Shown one piece after another: positions 1 through 8,028 of a DNA stretch of 9,987 nucleotides (its first letter is position 1; each line of letters opens with the position of its first letter). The translations under genes were made by a program, and so were the position numbers. The notes under the pieces are model-generated. The model was not told the DNA's origin, did not search any database, and saw only the letters and a list, made by a program, of their open reading frames with translations. This DNA is from Myxococcales bacterium (GTDB lineage Bacteria > Myxococcota_A > Polyangia > Nannocystales > Nannocystaceae). The stretch covers positions 1-9,987 of the forward strand of contig JAGQIT010000013.1 of the NCBI GenBank assembly GCA_020431135.1, written 5' to 3'.

Positions 1-561
1 GACGGCTTCGTCCACGACGGCGTCGAGGAGTGCGACGACGCCAACGACGTCAACACCGACGATTGCCTCGACACCTGCGTCGCCGCGACCTGCGGCGACA
101 GCTACGTCCACGAGGGCGTCGAGCAGTGCGACGACGGCAACGACGACAACACCGACACGTGCACCAACGAGTGCATCTCGGCGATGTGCGGCGACGGCGA
201 GATGCAAGCGGGCGAGGAGTGCGACGACGCCAACGACGACGACACCGACGCGTGCACGTCGATGTGCCTCAACGCCGTGTGCGGCGACGGCTACATCCTC
301 CAGGACGTCGAGCAGTGCGATGACGCCGGCGAGAGCGCGACCTGCAACGCCGACTGCACCCCGGCCGCCTGCGGCGACATGATCGTCAACGCGGCCGCTG
401 GCGAGGAGTGCGACGACGGCAACGAAGTCGACACCGACGAGTGCACGACCATGTGCCTCAACGCCGCTTGCGGCGACGGCTTCGTCCAGGAGGGCGAGGA
501 GTGCGACGACGGCAACAGCGACGACGGCGACGGCTGCTCGGCCGAGTGCGCCTCCGAGTAC
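1..561 (+). repeat. Tandem ~90-99 bp coding repeats of the cysteine-rich protein
   Basis: Units start with the TGC of the CGD motif at bases 91, 187, 280, 370 and 469, after a first partial unit at base 1. Spacings are 96, 93, 90 and 99 bases, all multiples of three. DNA identity is high in places: the first bases of the window and the unit from 469 share GACGGCTTCGTCCA. This indicates internal duplication, and unit number may vary between strains. Confidence 0.85.
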
Positions 562-1086
562 TGCTTCACGCTGACCAACGACGGCAACGAGAACCTCAAC
601 AACAACACATGGTTCGACAGCTGCATCAACGCCGTCGGCAACACGGTCACGGTCCGCCTCGTCGACGCCAACAACAACGAGGTCTACAAGGCGAGCGGCC
701 AGAAGGTCGGCAACTGGACCAACGACTTCATCACCTCGGACGCCGCCGCCAACTCGCAGTACCACTCGAGCAACCACAACCGGATGGTCACCCTCGACAA
801 TGGCGACAAGCTGATGATCGCCGGCCGCTTCTCGCAGAACTCCGGCTGCGGCGGGTCGTTCGGCAACGGCTACGGGATCGTCATCTACCCGGCGAACCCC
901 AACTACTACTCGAACCCGAAGATGCTGGTCTTCCCCTACCGCCTGCAGGTCGGCAACAACAACCCGCGCAGCTTCAGCGGCTGGGCGGTGAGCAAGGAGA
1001 TCGCCTACAACGGCTCGAGCTTCAACACCTGCCAGAACACGATCCCGGTGTTCAACGGCACGTTCACGCTCACCGTCAGCAACTAG
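1..1086 (+). CDS. Cysteine-rich repeat (DUF4215-like) surface protein, 5'-truncated
   Basis: The frame is open from base 1, so the true start lies upstream; 361 residues are visible, ending in TAG. Residues 1-187 are six tandem units (the first partial) of about 30-33 residues with the pattern CGDG-x(3-6)-GEECDDGN-x(4)-DxC-x(3)-C. This is the myxobacterial disulfide-rich repeat (TIGR02232/DUF4215 type). Four Cys per unit suggest internal disulfides, so the protein is expected to be exported, and the Asp/Asn clusters could bind calcium. Residues 188-361 form a different Asn-, Tyr- and Gly-rich domain with four further Cys (C188 and those in FDSC, SGCGG and NTCQN); I do not recognise it. It looks like an extracellular beta-rich domain. 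The secretion signal is outside the window. The gene converges on the beta-helix lipoprotein at 1139. The repeat assignment is firm; the cellular role is unknown. Confidence 0.88.
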   Translation, partial: DGFVHDGVEECDDANDVNTDDCLDTCVAATCGDSYVHEGVEQCDDGNDDNTDTCTNECISAMCGDGEMQAGEECDDANDDDTDACTSMCLNAVCGDGYILQDVEQCDDAGESATCNADCTPAACGDMIVNAAAGEECDDGNEVDTDECTTMCLNAACGDGFVQEGEECDDGNSDDGDGCSAECASEYCFTLTNDGNENLNNNTWFDSCINAVGNTVTVRLVDANNNEVYKASGQKVGNWTNDFITSDAAANSQYHSSNHNRMVTLDNGDKLMIAGRFSQNSGCGGSFGNGYGIVIYPANPNYYSNPKMLVFPYRLQVGNNNPRSFSGWAVSKEIAYNGSSFNTCQNTIPVFNGTFTLTVSN

Positions 1087-1095
1087 CGGCCGCGA

Positions 1096-1125
1096 CCGCG
1101 CGCGCGGCTGAGCCGGCGCGCGCGG
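1096..1125. terminator. GC-rich hairpin between convergent genes
   Basis: CCGCGCGCGCGG-type arms at 1096-1108 and 1112-1125 pair around a TGA loop with one bulged base. A second alternative stem pairs GAGCCGGCG (1110-1118) with CGCCGGCTC (1132-1140). It lies in the 52-base gap between the stop of the cysteine-rich gene (1086) and the stop of the opposing gene (1139), where a bidirectional terminator is expected. There is no U-tract on either strand, so intrinsic termination is inferred from place and stem strength only. Confidence 0.5.
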
Positions 1126-1138
1126 CCGCTTCGCCGGC

Positions 1139-2449
1139 TCACGGCATCGTGCAGGTGCCGTTCGAGCAGGTGAAGCTGACGTCGTTGTAGTACCAGCCGT
1201 AGCGGTTCCAGGGCGCGCCGCCGTCGTTGATCAGGACGTCCTCCGGGAGGCCCTGGTAGTCGGTGTTCTCCTCCGCCGCGCCGAAGCCGAGGTCGGAGTT
1301 CGTGACCTTCAGGCCGCTGAGGCACTGGAAGCCGCAGTCGTCGATGAAGATCCCGCCGCCGCCCTCGTACTGGCCGGTGCCGGTGGTGTGGTTCTTGCGG
1401 ATCACCGTGTTGGTGATGTCGCAGGCGCTCAGCCCCGTGCACCCGTAGGAGAGGGCGAGGGCGCCGCCCGTGCGGGCCTGGTTGGAGATGAAGACCGAGT
1501 CCTTGATGTGGACGCGGCCGTAGCTGGCGATCGCCCCGCCCTCGGCGGTGACGACGTTGCCCTCGAAGACGGAGTTCTCGATGTAGATGTCGGGGTTCTT
1601 GCCGCCGTTGTTCGAGCCGTCGACGTGGACGCCGCCGCCGTACTCGGCGGAGTTGTCGAAGAAGCGGCAGTCGCGGATCGTCAGCTTCTCTTGCTCGCCG
1701 TAGGTGTCGTCGACGGAGATCGCCCCGCTCGTGCTGATGTTCCAGCCGCTGGGGACCTTGGCGTTGCTGTTGGTGAAGCCGAAGCCCTCGACGACCGCCT
1801 CGCCGTTGCCGAGCTTGAAGTAGAAGCCGCCGCCGTTGATGATCGTCTTGTCCGCGCCGGCGCCGCGGAGGGTGACGTCGATCGTCACCTCGATCTTGTC
1901 GTTGTAGGTGCCCGGGCAGACCTCGATGATCGAGCCGTCGCTCGACGCCGCGAGGCCGGAGACGATCGTCGGGAAGCGCGCGGTCACGTTGGGCTCGACT
2001 GTGACGATCACCGGGTTGTCGGGGTCGTCGTCGCAGTCGGCGACGAAGTCGGGGACGTCGCCGCCGGTGGTCGTGCCGCCGTCGGTCGTCGTCCCGTCGG
2101 TCGTCCCGTCGCCGGTGGTGGTGGTGTCGTCGCCGGTGGTCGCCGTCGCGCCGCCGGTGGTCGTCCCCGTGCCCTCGGTCGCGCTGTCGTCTGAGGTCGC
2201 GCTGTCGCTCGACGCCGTCGTGCCGCTGCTCGCGGAGGTCCCGTCGCTGTCGCTCTCGGTCGCGCTGCTGCCGGCGCTCGTCGCCGTCGCGCTGGTCGAC
2301 GCGGACCCCTGCGTGGTCGAGTTCGTCGCGCTGCCGAGGGTCGTCTGCCCGGCGGTCTGTGACTCGCTCTCGGAGTCCATACCCGAGCCACATCCGCCGA
2401 TCGAGCAGATGATCCCAAGCCGAAGCAGCGGTGAGAGGTGCCTGTGCAT
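1139..2449 (-). CDS. Beta-helix lipoprotein with Ser/Thr-rich stalk
   Basis: 436 residues. The N-terminus has basic residues, a short hydrophobic run and the lipobox I17-G-G-C20, so it should be lipidated at Cys20 after signal peptidase II cleavage. Residues 25-130 are a Ser/Thr/Asp/Gly-rich low-complexity linker, a probable flexible stalk. From about residue 131 it is a right-handed parallel beta-helix (pectin-lyase-like fold). It begins with a PGTY element (IIEVCPGTYNDKI), then rungs such as FFDNSAEYGGGVHV, FEGNVVTAEGGAIAS and FISNQARTGGALAL, with the FxxN...GGG/GGA pattern shared with polymorphic outer-membrane-type repeats. The end has a Cys pair (TCSNGTCTMP). No catalytic residues of pectate lyases are evident, so binding or adhesion is as likely as an enzyme role. 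The ATG at 2449 is chosen because it gives the lipoprotein signal; no Shine-Dalgarno is present. Confidence 0.85.
   Translation of the reverse strand: MHRHLSPLLRLGIICSIGGCGSGMDSESESQTAGQTTLGSATNSTTQGSASTSATATSAGSSATESDSDGTSASSGTTASSDSATSDDSATEGTGTTTGGATATTGDDTTTTGDGTTDGTTTDGGTTTGGDVPDFVADCDDDPDNPVIVTVEPNVTARFPTIVSGLAASSDGSIIEVCPGTYNDKIEVTIDVTLRGAGADKTIINGGGFYFKLGNGEAVVEGFGFTNSNAKVPSGWNISTSGAISVDDTYGEQEKLTIRDCRFFDNSAEYGGGVHVDGSNNGGKNPDIYIENSVFEGNVVTAEGGAIASYGRVHIKDSVFISNQARTGGALALSYGCTGLSACDITNTVIRKNHTTGTGQYEGGGGIFIDDCGFQCLSGLKVTNSDLGFGAAEENTDYQGLPEDVLINDGGAPWNRYGWYYNDVSFTCSNGTCTMP
2060..2377 (-). repeat. Low-complexity Ser/Thr/Asp/Gly stalk-coding stretch
   Basis: This stretch encodes residues 25-130 of the beta-helix lipoprotein. 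Short degenerate GTCG/GGTGGTCGT-type motifs recur on the plus strand, giving an irregular simple-sequence tract. It is likely to change length between strains, and it separates the lipid anchor from the folded domain. Confidence 0.7.
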
Positions 2450-2455
2450 CGGCGG

Positions 2456-2464
2456 AAGCTAGCA
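2456..2464 (-). promoter_or_regulatory. Putative extended -10 (TGC TAGCTT), beta-helix lipoprotein gene
   Basis: Read on the minus strand, TGC-TAGCTT lies 6 bases before the ATG at 2449. The TG extension and the T-A...T frame fit an extended -10. That would place the transcription start at or almost at the ATG, giving a leaderless or nearly leaderless mRNA. No clear -35 is seen. Confidence is modest because only three hexamer positions match the consensus. Confidence 0.35.
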
Positions 2465-2520
2465 CGCGCGGCGTCGCGCCTGCAGCCGGGGCGAGCGGAC
2501 CACCGCGAAGGTCGACGTCC

Positions 2521-2537
2521 GCGAGGTTTGCGAGGTT
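2521..2537. repeat. Direct repeat GCGAGGTT x2, 9-bp period
   Basis: GCGAGGTT at 2521-2528 is repeated at 2530-2537 with one T between, about 75-90 bases upstream of the leftward gene's start. It could be a tandem activator site. Short repeats arise easily by chance in such GC-rich DNA. Confidence 0.3.
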
Positions 2538-2635
2538 CTCCGTGGGTGCCGACGGCGGGCACGAACGGCCGGGAGTAGGGCGGGGAGAGAGGCCCGGACA
2601 TCGCCGCGTGGCCGACATTCCCTGCCTGCTCATCT

Positions 2636-2659
2636 CGAATTTCAGACTACGAAATTGCG
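2636..2659. promoter_or_regulatory. AT-rich inverted repeat (AATTTC-N7-GAAATT)
   Basis: AATTTC (2638-2643) and GAAATT (2651-2656) are perfect arms around a 7-base spacer. They extend by two pairs (CG/CG) if one G is bulged. It sits in the AT-richest stretch of the intergenic region, so it stands out from the local base composition. A repressor or activator site is a reasonable guess; the regulator is unknown. Confidence 0.35.
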
Positions 2660-2736
2660 GATGCCCAAAGGCCCGCGAAGAGCGCAGGGCTCGCCTTCGC
2701 GGCCTCGGGGGGCTCGTCGGCGCCTCAACCGGCGTC

Positions 2737-2750
2737 GTCATGGACATGAC
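2737..2750. promoter_or_regulatory. Palindrome GTCATG-GA-CATGAC
   Basis: These are perfect 6-bp arms separated by two bases. A looser outer pair, CAACC (2726-2730) and GGTTG (2761-2765), flanks it. A TTGGCAC motif resembling a sigma-54 -24 box follows at 2753-2759, but no matching -12 box is correctly spaced. A dimeric regulator site about 160 bases upstream of ackA-pduL is plausible. Confidence 0.35.
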
Positions 2751-2866
2751 CATTGGCACAGGTTGTGGCGTCGACCTCGGGTCCGCGTGGCAAGTGACAG
2801 CGGAGGTGCGCGCGGCCCAGATGCGCGCACCTCGTGAGCGCCGGTGCTCGCCCCTCTGCGTTCGCG

Positions 2867-2893
2867 CGGCCGCGACGAGGCCGCTCGCGGCCG
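2867..2893. promoter_or_regulatory. 9-bp inverted repeat at the ackA-pduL promoter
   Basis: CGGCCGCGA (2867-2875) and TCGCGGCCG (2885-2893) are exact inverted copies around a 9-base spacer. They end directly before the putative extended -10 at 2894-2902, so they cover the -35 region. This is the expected place for an operator. The arms are made almost only of G and C, so chance occurrence is less unlikely than for a mixed sequence. Confidence 0.35.
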
Positions 2894-2902
2894 TGCTACA
2901 AC
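2894..2902 (+). promoter_or_regulatory. Putative extended -10 (TGC TACAAC), ackA-pduL
   Basis: TGC-TACAAC lies 7 bases before the ATG at 2910. The hexamer matches TATAAT at four positions and has the TG extension. The normal distance from -10 to start puts transcription initiation at 2909/2910, i.e. a leaderless message. This agrees with the absence of any Shine-Dalgarno there. No good -35 is seen at 16-17 bases. Confidence 0.5.
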
Positions 2903-2909
2903 CCCGCGC

Positions 2910-4802
<1,893 letters not shown>

Positions 4803-4907
4803 GAGACCTTCCGATCGCGCCTCTCGGCCGCGTCAGAGCGCAGCGGTATCGGGCGGCGACTCCTCGGTGGTTTCTCGGCGACGTGCGCCACGGTCGGAGG
4901 CCCGCGT

Positions 4908-4922
4908 GCTCGCGTAGCGAGC
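4908..4922. terminator. Small hairpin between convergent genes
   Basis: GCTCGC (4908-4913), loop GTA and GCGAGC (4917-4922) form a perfect 6-bp stem in the 130-base gap between ackA-pduL (stop 4802) and the hydrolase (stop 4933). Its place fits a shared terminator. The stem is short and has no U-tract, so this is weak. I see nothing else in the gap. Confidence 0.3.
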
Positions 4923-4932
4923 CCGGTCGAGG

Positions 4933-6048
4933 TCAGGCGGCGATGAAGTCGGCGACGCGCGCCCAGATCCGATCGAAGTCCTGGACGCGGAAGTCGCTGA
5001 GGGAGCGCAGCCAGTCGTTGTGGAGGTCGTCGGCGCCGCCGTCGAAGTGGCCGAGAACGTCGAGGTGGTCGCCCCAGGCGCAGGCGAGGACCTCGCCCCA
5101 GACCTGCGAGAGGGTCGGGACGATCGCGTCGTTGGCCGCCGGGTCGGGGAGCGCCCCGAAGGCCGCGCGCAGGGCCGCCTCCTGGGCGGGCCCGGGCCGG
5201 GGCGCGCCGCCGCCGGAGGCCGTGAGGGTGTAGATCGCGCGGAAGATCGCGTAGCTCGCCTGGTCGAAGGGGCTGCCGGAGCGCAGCGCCCCGCGCAGCG
5301 TCGGCGGCCTAGCCTGGAGAACGACGCTGCCGTAGCGCAGGCCCGGGCGCAGGGAGCAGCGGGTGTTGAAGAGCTCCATCGCCGAGGCGCCGAGCTGCGG
5401 CAGGAGCGAGCTGTCGCTGGCGACCTGGCGGAAGAACGCCTCGATGTGCCGCGCCTGCTCCGGCGTGAAGTCGCGGAGGACGTCGCGGTAGAGCTCCTCG
5501 AGGAGGCCGCCCTTGGCCCCGACGAGCGCGCCGAGCGGGCCGAAGATGTCGGCGACGCGGGTCATGATCGGCAGCGGCACGCGGCCGACGCGGATCGAGT
5601 GGATCGTCATCGCCGAGAGCAGGCGGAGGAGCTGCTGGCCGAGGACGCTGGCGAGCTTGTCGGCGAGCGGGGTGCCGCGGTGCGGCGAGGTCACGGAGAC
5701 GACGGCGCGGACGTGCGGGGCGAGGTCGTCGACCTGGCCGCCGGTCGGCAGCTCGACGTCGGGCGTCATCAGCAGGCGGGCGTCGAGGCCCCCGGTCGAG
5801 TGGCCGACGATCGAGATCGGCGCGCCGTCGGCCCAGGTCTGGCGGATCACCGCGAGGAGGGCGGCGGCGCGCCGCGGCAGCGACGCGGTCGGCAGGACGC
5901 GGACCTCGTGGAGCTCCGGGGTGACGCCGCGGGCGCGCAGGCCGGCCTCGAGGGCGCGGCGGACGTGGGCGAAGTACTTGAACTCGCCGAAGTTGGCGAA
6001 GCCGAAGAAGCCCGGGACGAGGTAGACGAAGTGCCGCGCGTCACCCAT
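4933..6048 (-). CDS. Alpha/beta-hydrolase, triacylglycerol-lipase-like
   Basis: 371 residues. The oxyanion strand LVPGFFGF is at 10-17. The nucleophile elbow GHSTGG has Ser84. A late acidic residue in NDAIVP (about D307) and a His in GDHLDVLGHF (about H328) complete a credible triad, with the spacing seen in bacterial lipases and esterases. SVTSPHRGTPLADKL after the elbow is also typical of lipase families. There is no signal peptide or membrane segment, so it should act in the cytoplasm or at the inner face of the membrane; a lipid or long ester is the likely substrate but is not proved. It is the last gene of a leftward operon, 21 bases after mscS. The ATG at 6048 gives the N-terminus running directly into the first strand. 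No Shine-Dalgarno is seen, and a -10-like element lies just upstream, so it may have its own promoter. Confidence 0.85.
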   Translation of the reverse strand: MGDARHFVYLVPGFFGFANFGEFKYFAHVRRALEAGLRARGVTPELHEVRVLPTASLPRRAAALLAVIRQTWADGAPISIVGHSTGGLDARLLMTPDVELPTGGQVDDLAPHVRAVVSVTSPHRGTPLADKLASVLGQQLLRLLSAMTIHSIRVGRVPLPIMTRVADIFGPLGALVGAKGGLLEELYRDVLRDFTPEQARHIEAFFRQVASDSSLLPQLGASAMELFNTRCSLRPGLRYGSVVLQARPPTLRGALRSGSPFDQASYAIFRAIYTLTASGGGAPRPGPAQEAALRAAFGALPDPAANDAIVPTLSQVWGEVLACAWGDHLDVLGHFDGGADDLHNDWLRSLSDFRVQDFDRIWARVADFIAA

Positions 6049-6056
6049 GCCCGCCG

Positions 6057-6065
6057 AGGATAGCA
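6057..6065 (-). promoter_or_regulatory. Putative extended -10 (TGC TATCCT), hydrolase gene
   Basis: On the minus strand TGC-TATCCT lies 8 bases before the ATG at 6048, in the 21-base gap after the mscS stop. It matches TATAAT at four positions and has the TG extension. It could give a separate, nearly leaderless hydrolase transcript inside the operon. No -35 was identified. Confidence 0.35.
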
Positions 6066-6069
6066 GCCG

Positions 6070-6939
6070 TCAGCCCTGGGGCGGGCTTTGGGGCGCGCGC
6101 GACGGGTCGCCGACGACCTCGACCCGCAGCGGCCCCTCCGGCGCCGGCATCAGCACGCGGTTGGGCAGCGCGAGGCGGACGCCGGCGTCGTCGAGGGCCG
6201 CCTTGATCGCCGGCTGGAGGGTGTTGCGCATCTCGAAGAAGGTCTCGCGCGCGGCCCAGGCGACGAGCTTGAGCTCGGTGGACGACTCGCCGAAGCCCTG
6301 GAAGAAGACGTTGGGCGCCGGGTCGATGAGCACCAGCGGCTGGGCGGCGGCCGTCGCCTTGAGGAGCTCCTGGACGCGCGTCATGTCCTCGCCGCGGGCG
6401 ACCGAGATCAGCATGTCGAAGCGGCGGACCGGGAAGCGGCTGTAGTTGGTCATCGTCGCCTTGATCAGCGTCTCGCTCGGCACGCGGACGAAGAGGTTGT
6501 CGAAGGTCCGGAGCTTGACGCTGAGGAGGTCGACCGAGAGCACCTCGCCCGTGATCCCGCCGACCTCGATGATGTCGCCGACGACGAAGGGCTGCTCGAA
6601 GATCAGGAAGAGGCCGCTTATCAGGTTCGAGGCCGAGGTCTGGGAGGCGAAGCCGAGCGCCACGGTGAGGATCCCGGCGGCGCCGAGGAGGACGCCGAGG
6701 TCGAAGCCGAGCTCGCGCATCGCCCCGAGCGCCGAGAGCACGACGACGCTGTAGACGACGAGGCGGCGGGCGAGCATCAGCCGCTGCTTCGATGCCGAGG
6801 TCCCGAGCGTCCGCGTGATCAGGCCGCCGAGGATCCGCGCGAGGAGGAGCCCGCCGCCGAGGACGACGAGCGCGCGGACGGCCGCGACCGCCCGATCGCC
6901 GGTCATGAATTCCTGGACGTTGCCGAGGATGTCGTCCAT
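6070..6939 (-). CDS. MscS-family mechanosensitive ion channel
   Basis: 289 residues, close to the size of the classical three-helix MscS. TM1 is about 17-42, TM2 about 58-77 and pore helix TM3 about 81-117, with the Gly/Ala-rich face (LLGAAGILTVALGFASQTSASN) and the FEQPFVVGDIIEVGG entry to the beta domain. LRTFDNLFVRVPSETL follows; the usual Asn after VP is Ser here. The C-terminal alpha/beta cage domain covers about 175-270, and the tail is Pro-rich. The protein should be a heptameric inner-membrane channel that opens under membrane tension and releases solutes on hypo-osmotic shock. It starts 18 bases after the upstream gene's stop, so it is surely co-transcribed. A weak AGGCAGG lies upstream of the ATG and no -10-like hexamer precedes it, in contrast to its operon neighbours. 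Confidence 0.95.
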   Translation of the reverse strand: MDDILGNVQEFMTGDRAVAAVRALVVLGGGLLLARILGGLITRTLGTSASKQRLMLARRLVVYSVVVLSALGAMRELGFDLGVLLGAAGILTVALGFASQTSASNLISGLFLIFEQPFVVGDIIEVGGITGEVLSVDLLSVKLRTFDNLFVRVPSETLIKATMTNYSRFPVRRFDMLISVARGEDMTRVQELLKATAAAQPLVLIDPAPNVFFQGFGESSTELKLVAWAARETFFEMRNTLQPAIKAALDDAGVRLALPNRVLMPAPEGPLRVEVVGDPSRAPQSPPQG

Positions 6940-6957
6940 CGAGAGCCTGCCTAGCCG

Positions 6958-7779
6958 CTATCCGGTGAGCCCGAGGCGCGACGCGAAGGCGCCGAAGGAG
7001 TAGCGCGGCGCCGCCGTCCGCCGCGGGCCGGCGACGCGCTCGGTGTCGCCGGCGACGACCGGCGGCCGGACCTCGATCGACACCTCGCCGGGGGCCGCCT
7101 TGGCCTCCATCGTCAGGCCGACGGTGTCGGTCCACAGGTAGCCCTCGCGGTCGCGGTAGAGGGCGAGGGTCGGCAGCGGCAGGCGGATGTGCTCGAGGAG
7201 GAGCTCGCCGTGCGCGAGGTTCTTGACCTCGACCGCGGTGATGCACCGCGAGGTCCGCCGCTGGAGGTCGTCGAGCTCGAGGCGGGCGCTCGTCCGCGCG
7301 GCGTAGCACAGCTCGCCGGGGCGGGTGAGGGGGCCGAACCAGGTGTCGCTCGGCCGCGAGGTCGGGACGTCGAGGAGCTCGGCCGCGCCGGCGCTGGTGA
7401 GCACGCGCAGCCACAGCGGCGTCGTGACGAAGAGGGTGACGACCTCGCCGGGGAGGAGGTGGAAGGGGAGCTCGGGCTTGACGACCATCGCCCGATCGGC
7501 GGTCGCGGGGGCCAGCTCGAGGACGCCGTCGGTCTTGCGGAAGGCGAAGCGCTCGACAGCGACGTCGGCCGGGAGCCCGGGGTCGCCGGCCTGGCGCTCG
7601 ACCGCGCAGCGCTCGGCCATGAAGTCGTCGGCCGAGCGGTGAGCGACCCGCCACTCGGCGGCGCGGCGGCGGGCCCACAGCTCGAGGGGGCCGAGGCGGG
7701 CGTGGAGGGTCTCCTCGGTCGCCACCGTGTGGGCGCCCCAGGGCGGGGCGCCCGTGGCCCGCGGATCGGCGTCGCTCAT
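6958..7779 (-). CDS. Unrecognised soluble protein, first gene of mscS operon (DUF432-like?)
   Basis: 273 residues from the ATG at 7779. I do not firmly recognise it. It has no signal peptide or transmembrane helix and looks rich in beta-strands: ELPFHLLPGEVVTLFVTTP, WFGPLTRPGELCYAA, ITAVEVKNLAHGELLLEHI, LPLPTLALYRDREGYLWTD and EVSIEVRPPVV. From memory this resembles DUF432, a family that can sit beside mscS genes, but I could not test it. Its place as first gene of a tight operon with an MscS channel and a hydrolase suggests it modulates or senses something for the channel. The frame continues upstream to 8466, but the extension is antisense to ompA and loses protein character; a good promoter ends right at this ATG. 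Gene certainty is high; family certainty is low. Confidence 0.8.
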   Translation of the reverse strand: MSDADPRATGAPPWGAHTVATEETLHARLGPLELWARRRAAEWRVAHRSADDFMAERCAVERQAGDPGLPADVAVERFAFRKTDGVLELAPATADRAMVVKPELPFHLLPGEVVTLFVTTPLWLRVLTSAGAAELLDVPTSRPSDTWFGPLTRPGELCYAARTSARLELDDLQRRTSRCITAVEVKNLAHGELLLEHIRLPLPTLALYRDREGYLWTDTVGLTMEAKAAPGEVSIEVRPPVVAGDTERVAGPRRTAAPRYSFGAFASRLGLTG

Positions 7780-7786
7780 GGCGGTG

Positions 7787-7814
7787 AATGTACCCGACAG
7801 CGGGGCCGGGTCAA
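7787..7814 (-). promoter_or_regulatory. Sigma-70-type promoter of the mscS operon
   Basis: On the minus strand, TTGACC (7814-7809, five of six to TTGACA) is followed by a 16-base spacer and TACATT (7792-7787, four of six to TATAAT). The ATG at 7779 begins 7 bases later, which is the expected transcription start. The message would be leaderless; no Shine-Dalgarno exists. This is the best promoter match in the window. Confidence 0.6.
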
Positions 7815-7881
7815 TCCAGCCGGGCGCCGGGAGATCTCCTCTTTCGCCGCCTCTGGCCGCGCTTCGTCTGCCTCCGCCAGG

Positions 7882-8028
7882 TCGTCCGCAGGCGAGGGCG
7901 CGCGGCGACTCGACTATTTCGAGTGGATGCGTGCTGGCGTGCCAAGTCCCGCCGTGACCTGTCGGATTGTGCGACGGCCAATTCGTCCGCGGACACTGTA
8001 AATGGGCCTCGCTCGCCGGCGCGGACGA
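7882..8028. repeat. Three TCGTCCGC octamers in the ompA upstream region
   Basis: TCGTCCGC occurs at 7882-7889 and 7983-7990 and inverted (GCGGACGA) at 8021-8028. The middle copy is part of the perfect palindrome GTCCGCGGAC (7985-7994). They may be copies of one regulator site controlling the divergent region. GC bias makes recurrence by chance possible. Confidence 0.25.
7908..7924. promoter_or_regulatory. Inverted repeat ACTCGA-N5-TCGAGT
   Basis: Perfect 6-bp arms flank an AT-rich 5-base centre (CTATT), about 130 bases upstream of the mscS-operon start and 207 bases upstream of ompA. The size and AT-rich centre suit a dimeric regulator site. Function is inferred only from shape and place. 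Confidence 0.3.

Larger units (their letters stand above)
2450..2909. other. Divergent intergenic region, about 460 bases
   Basis: This region separates the leftward beta-helix gene from the rightward ackA-pduL gene. Open frames crossing it have no recognisable protein character and I call no gene. It holds an AT-richer island around 2618-2660, a direct repeat (2521-2537), three inverted repeats and putative -10 elements at both ends, listed separately. The length suggests regulation of one or both flanking genes. Confidence 0.6.

Noticed and set aside
1..561. CRISPR-like or satellite repeat array
   Set aside because: The repeats are in-frame coding units of one protein with no unique spacers.
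2753..2769. Sigma-54 promoter (TTGGCAC followed by TTG-containing sequence)
   Set aside because: The -24 half is good, but the GC of the -12 element is not at the required 10-base distance (GG is there instead).
2844..2909. Earlier ATG start (2844) for ackA-pduL
   Set aside because: It adds 22 Arg/Ala-rich residues not found in acetate kinases, and the -10-like element and inverted repeat lie between the two ATGs.
4933..6063. Long plus-strand open frames opposite the hydrolase and mscS
   Set aside because: They are Glu/Asp/Val/Arg-rich antisense shadows of genes with clear motifs on the minus strand.
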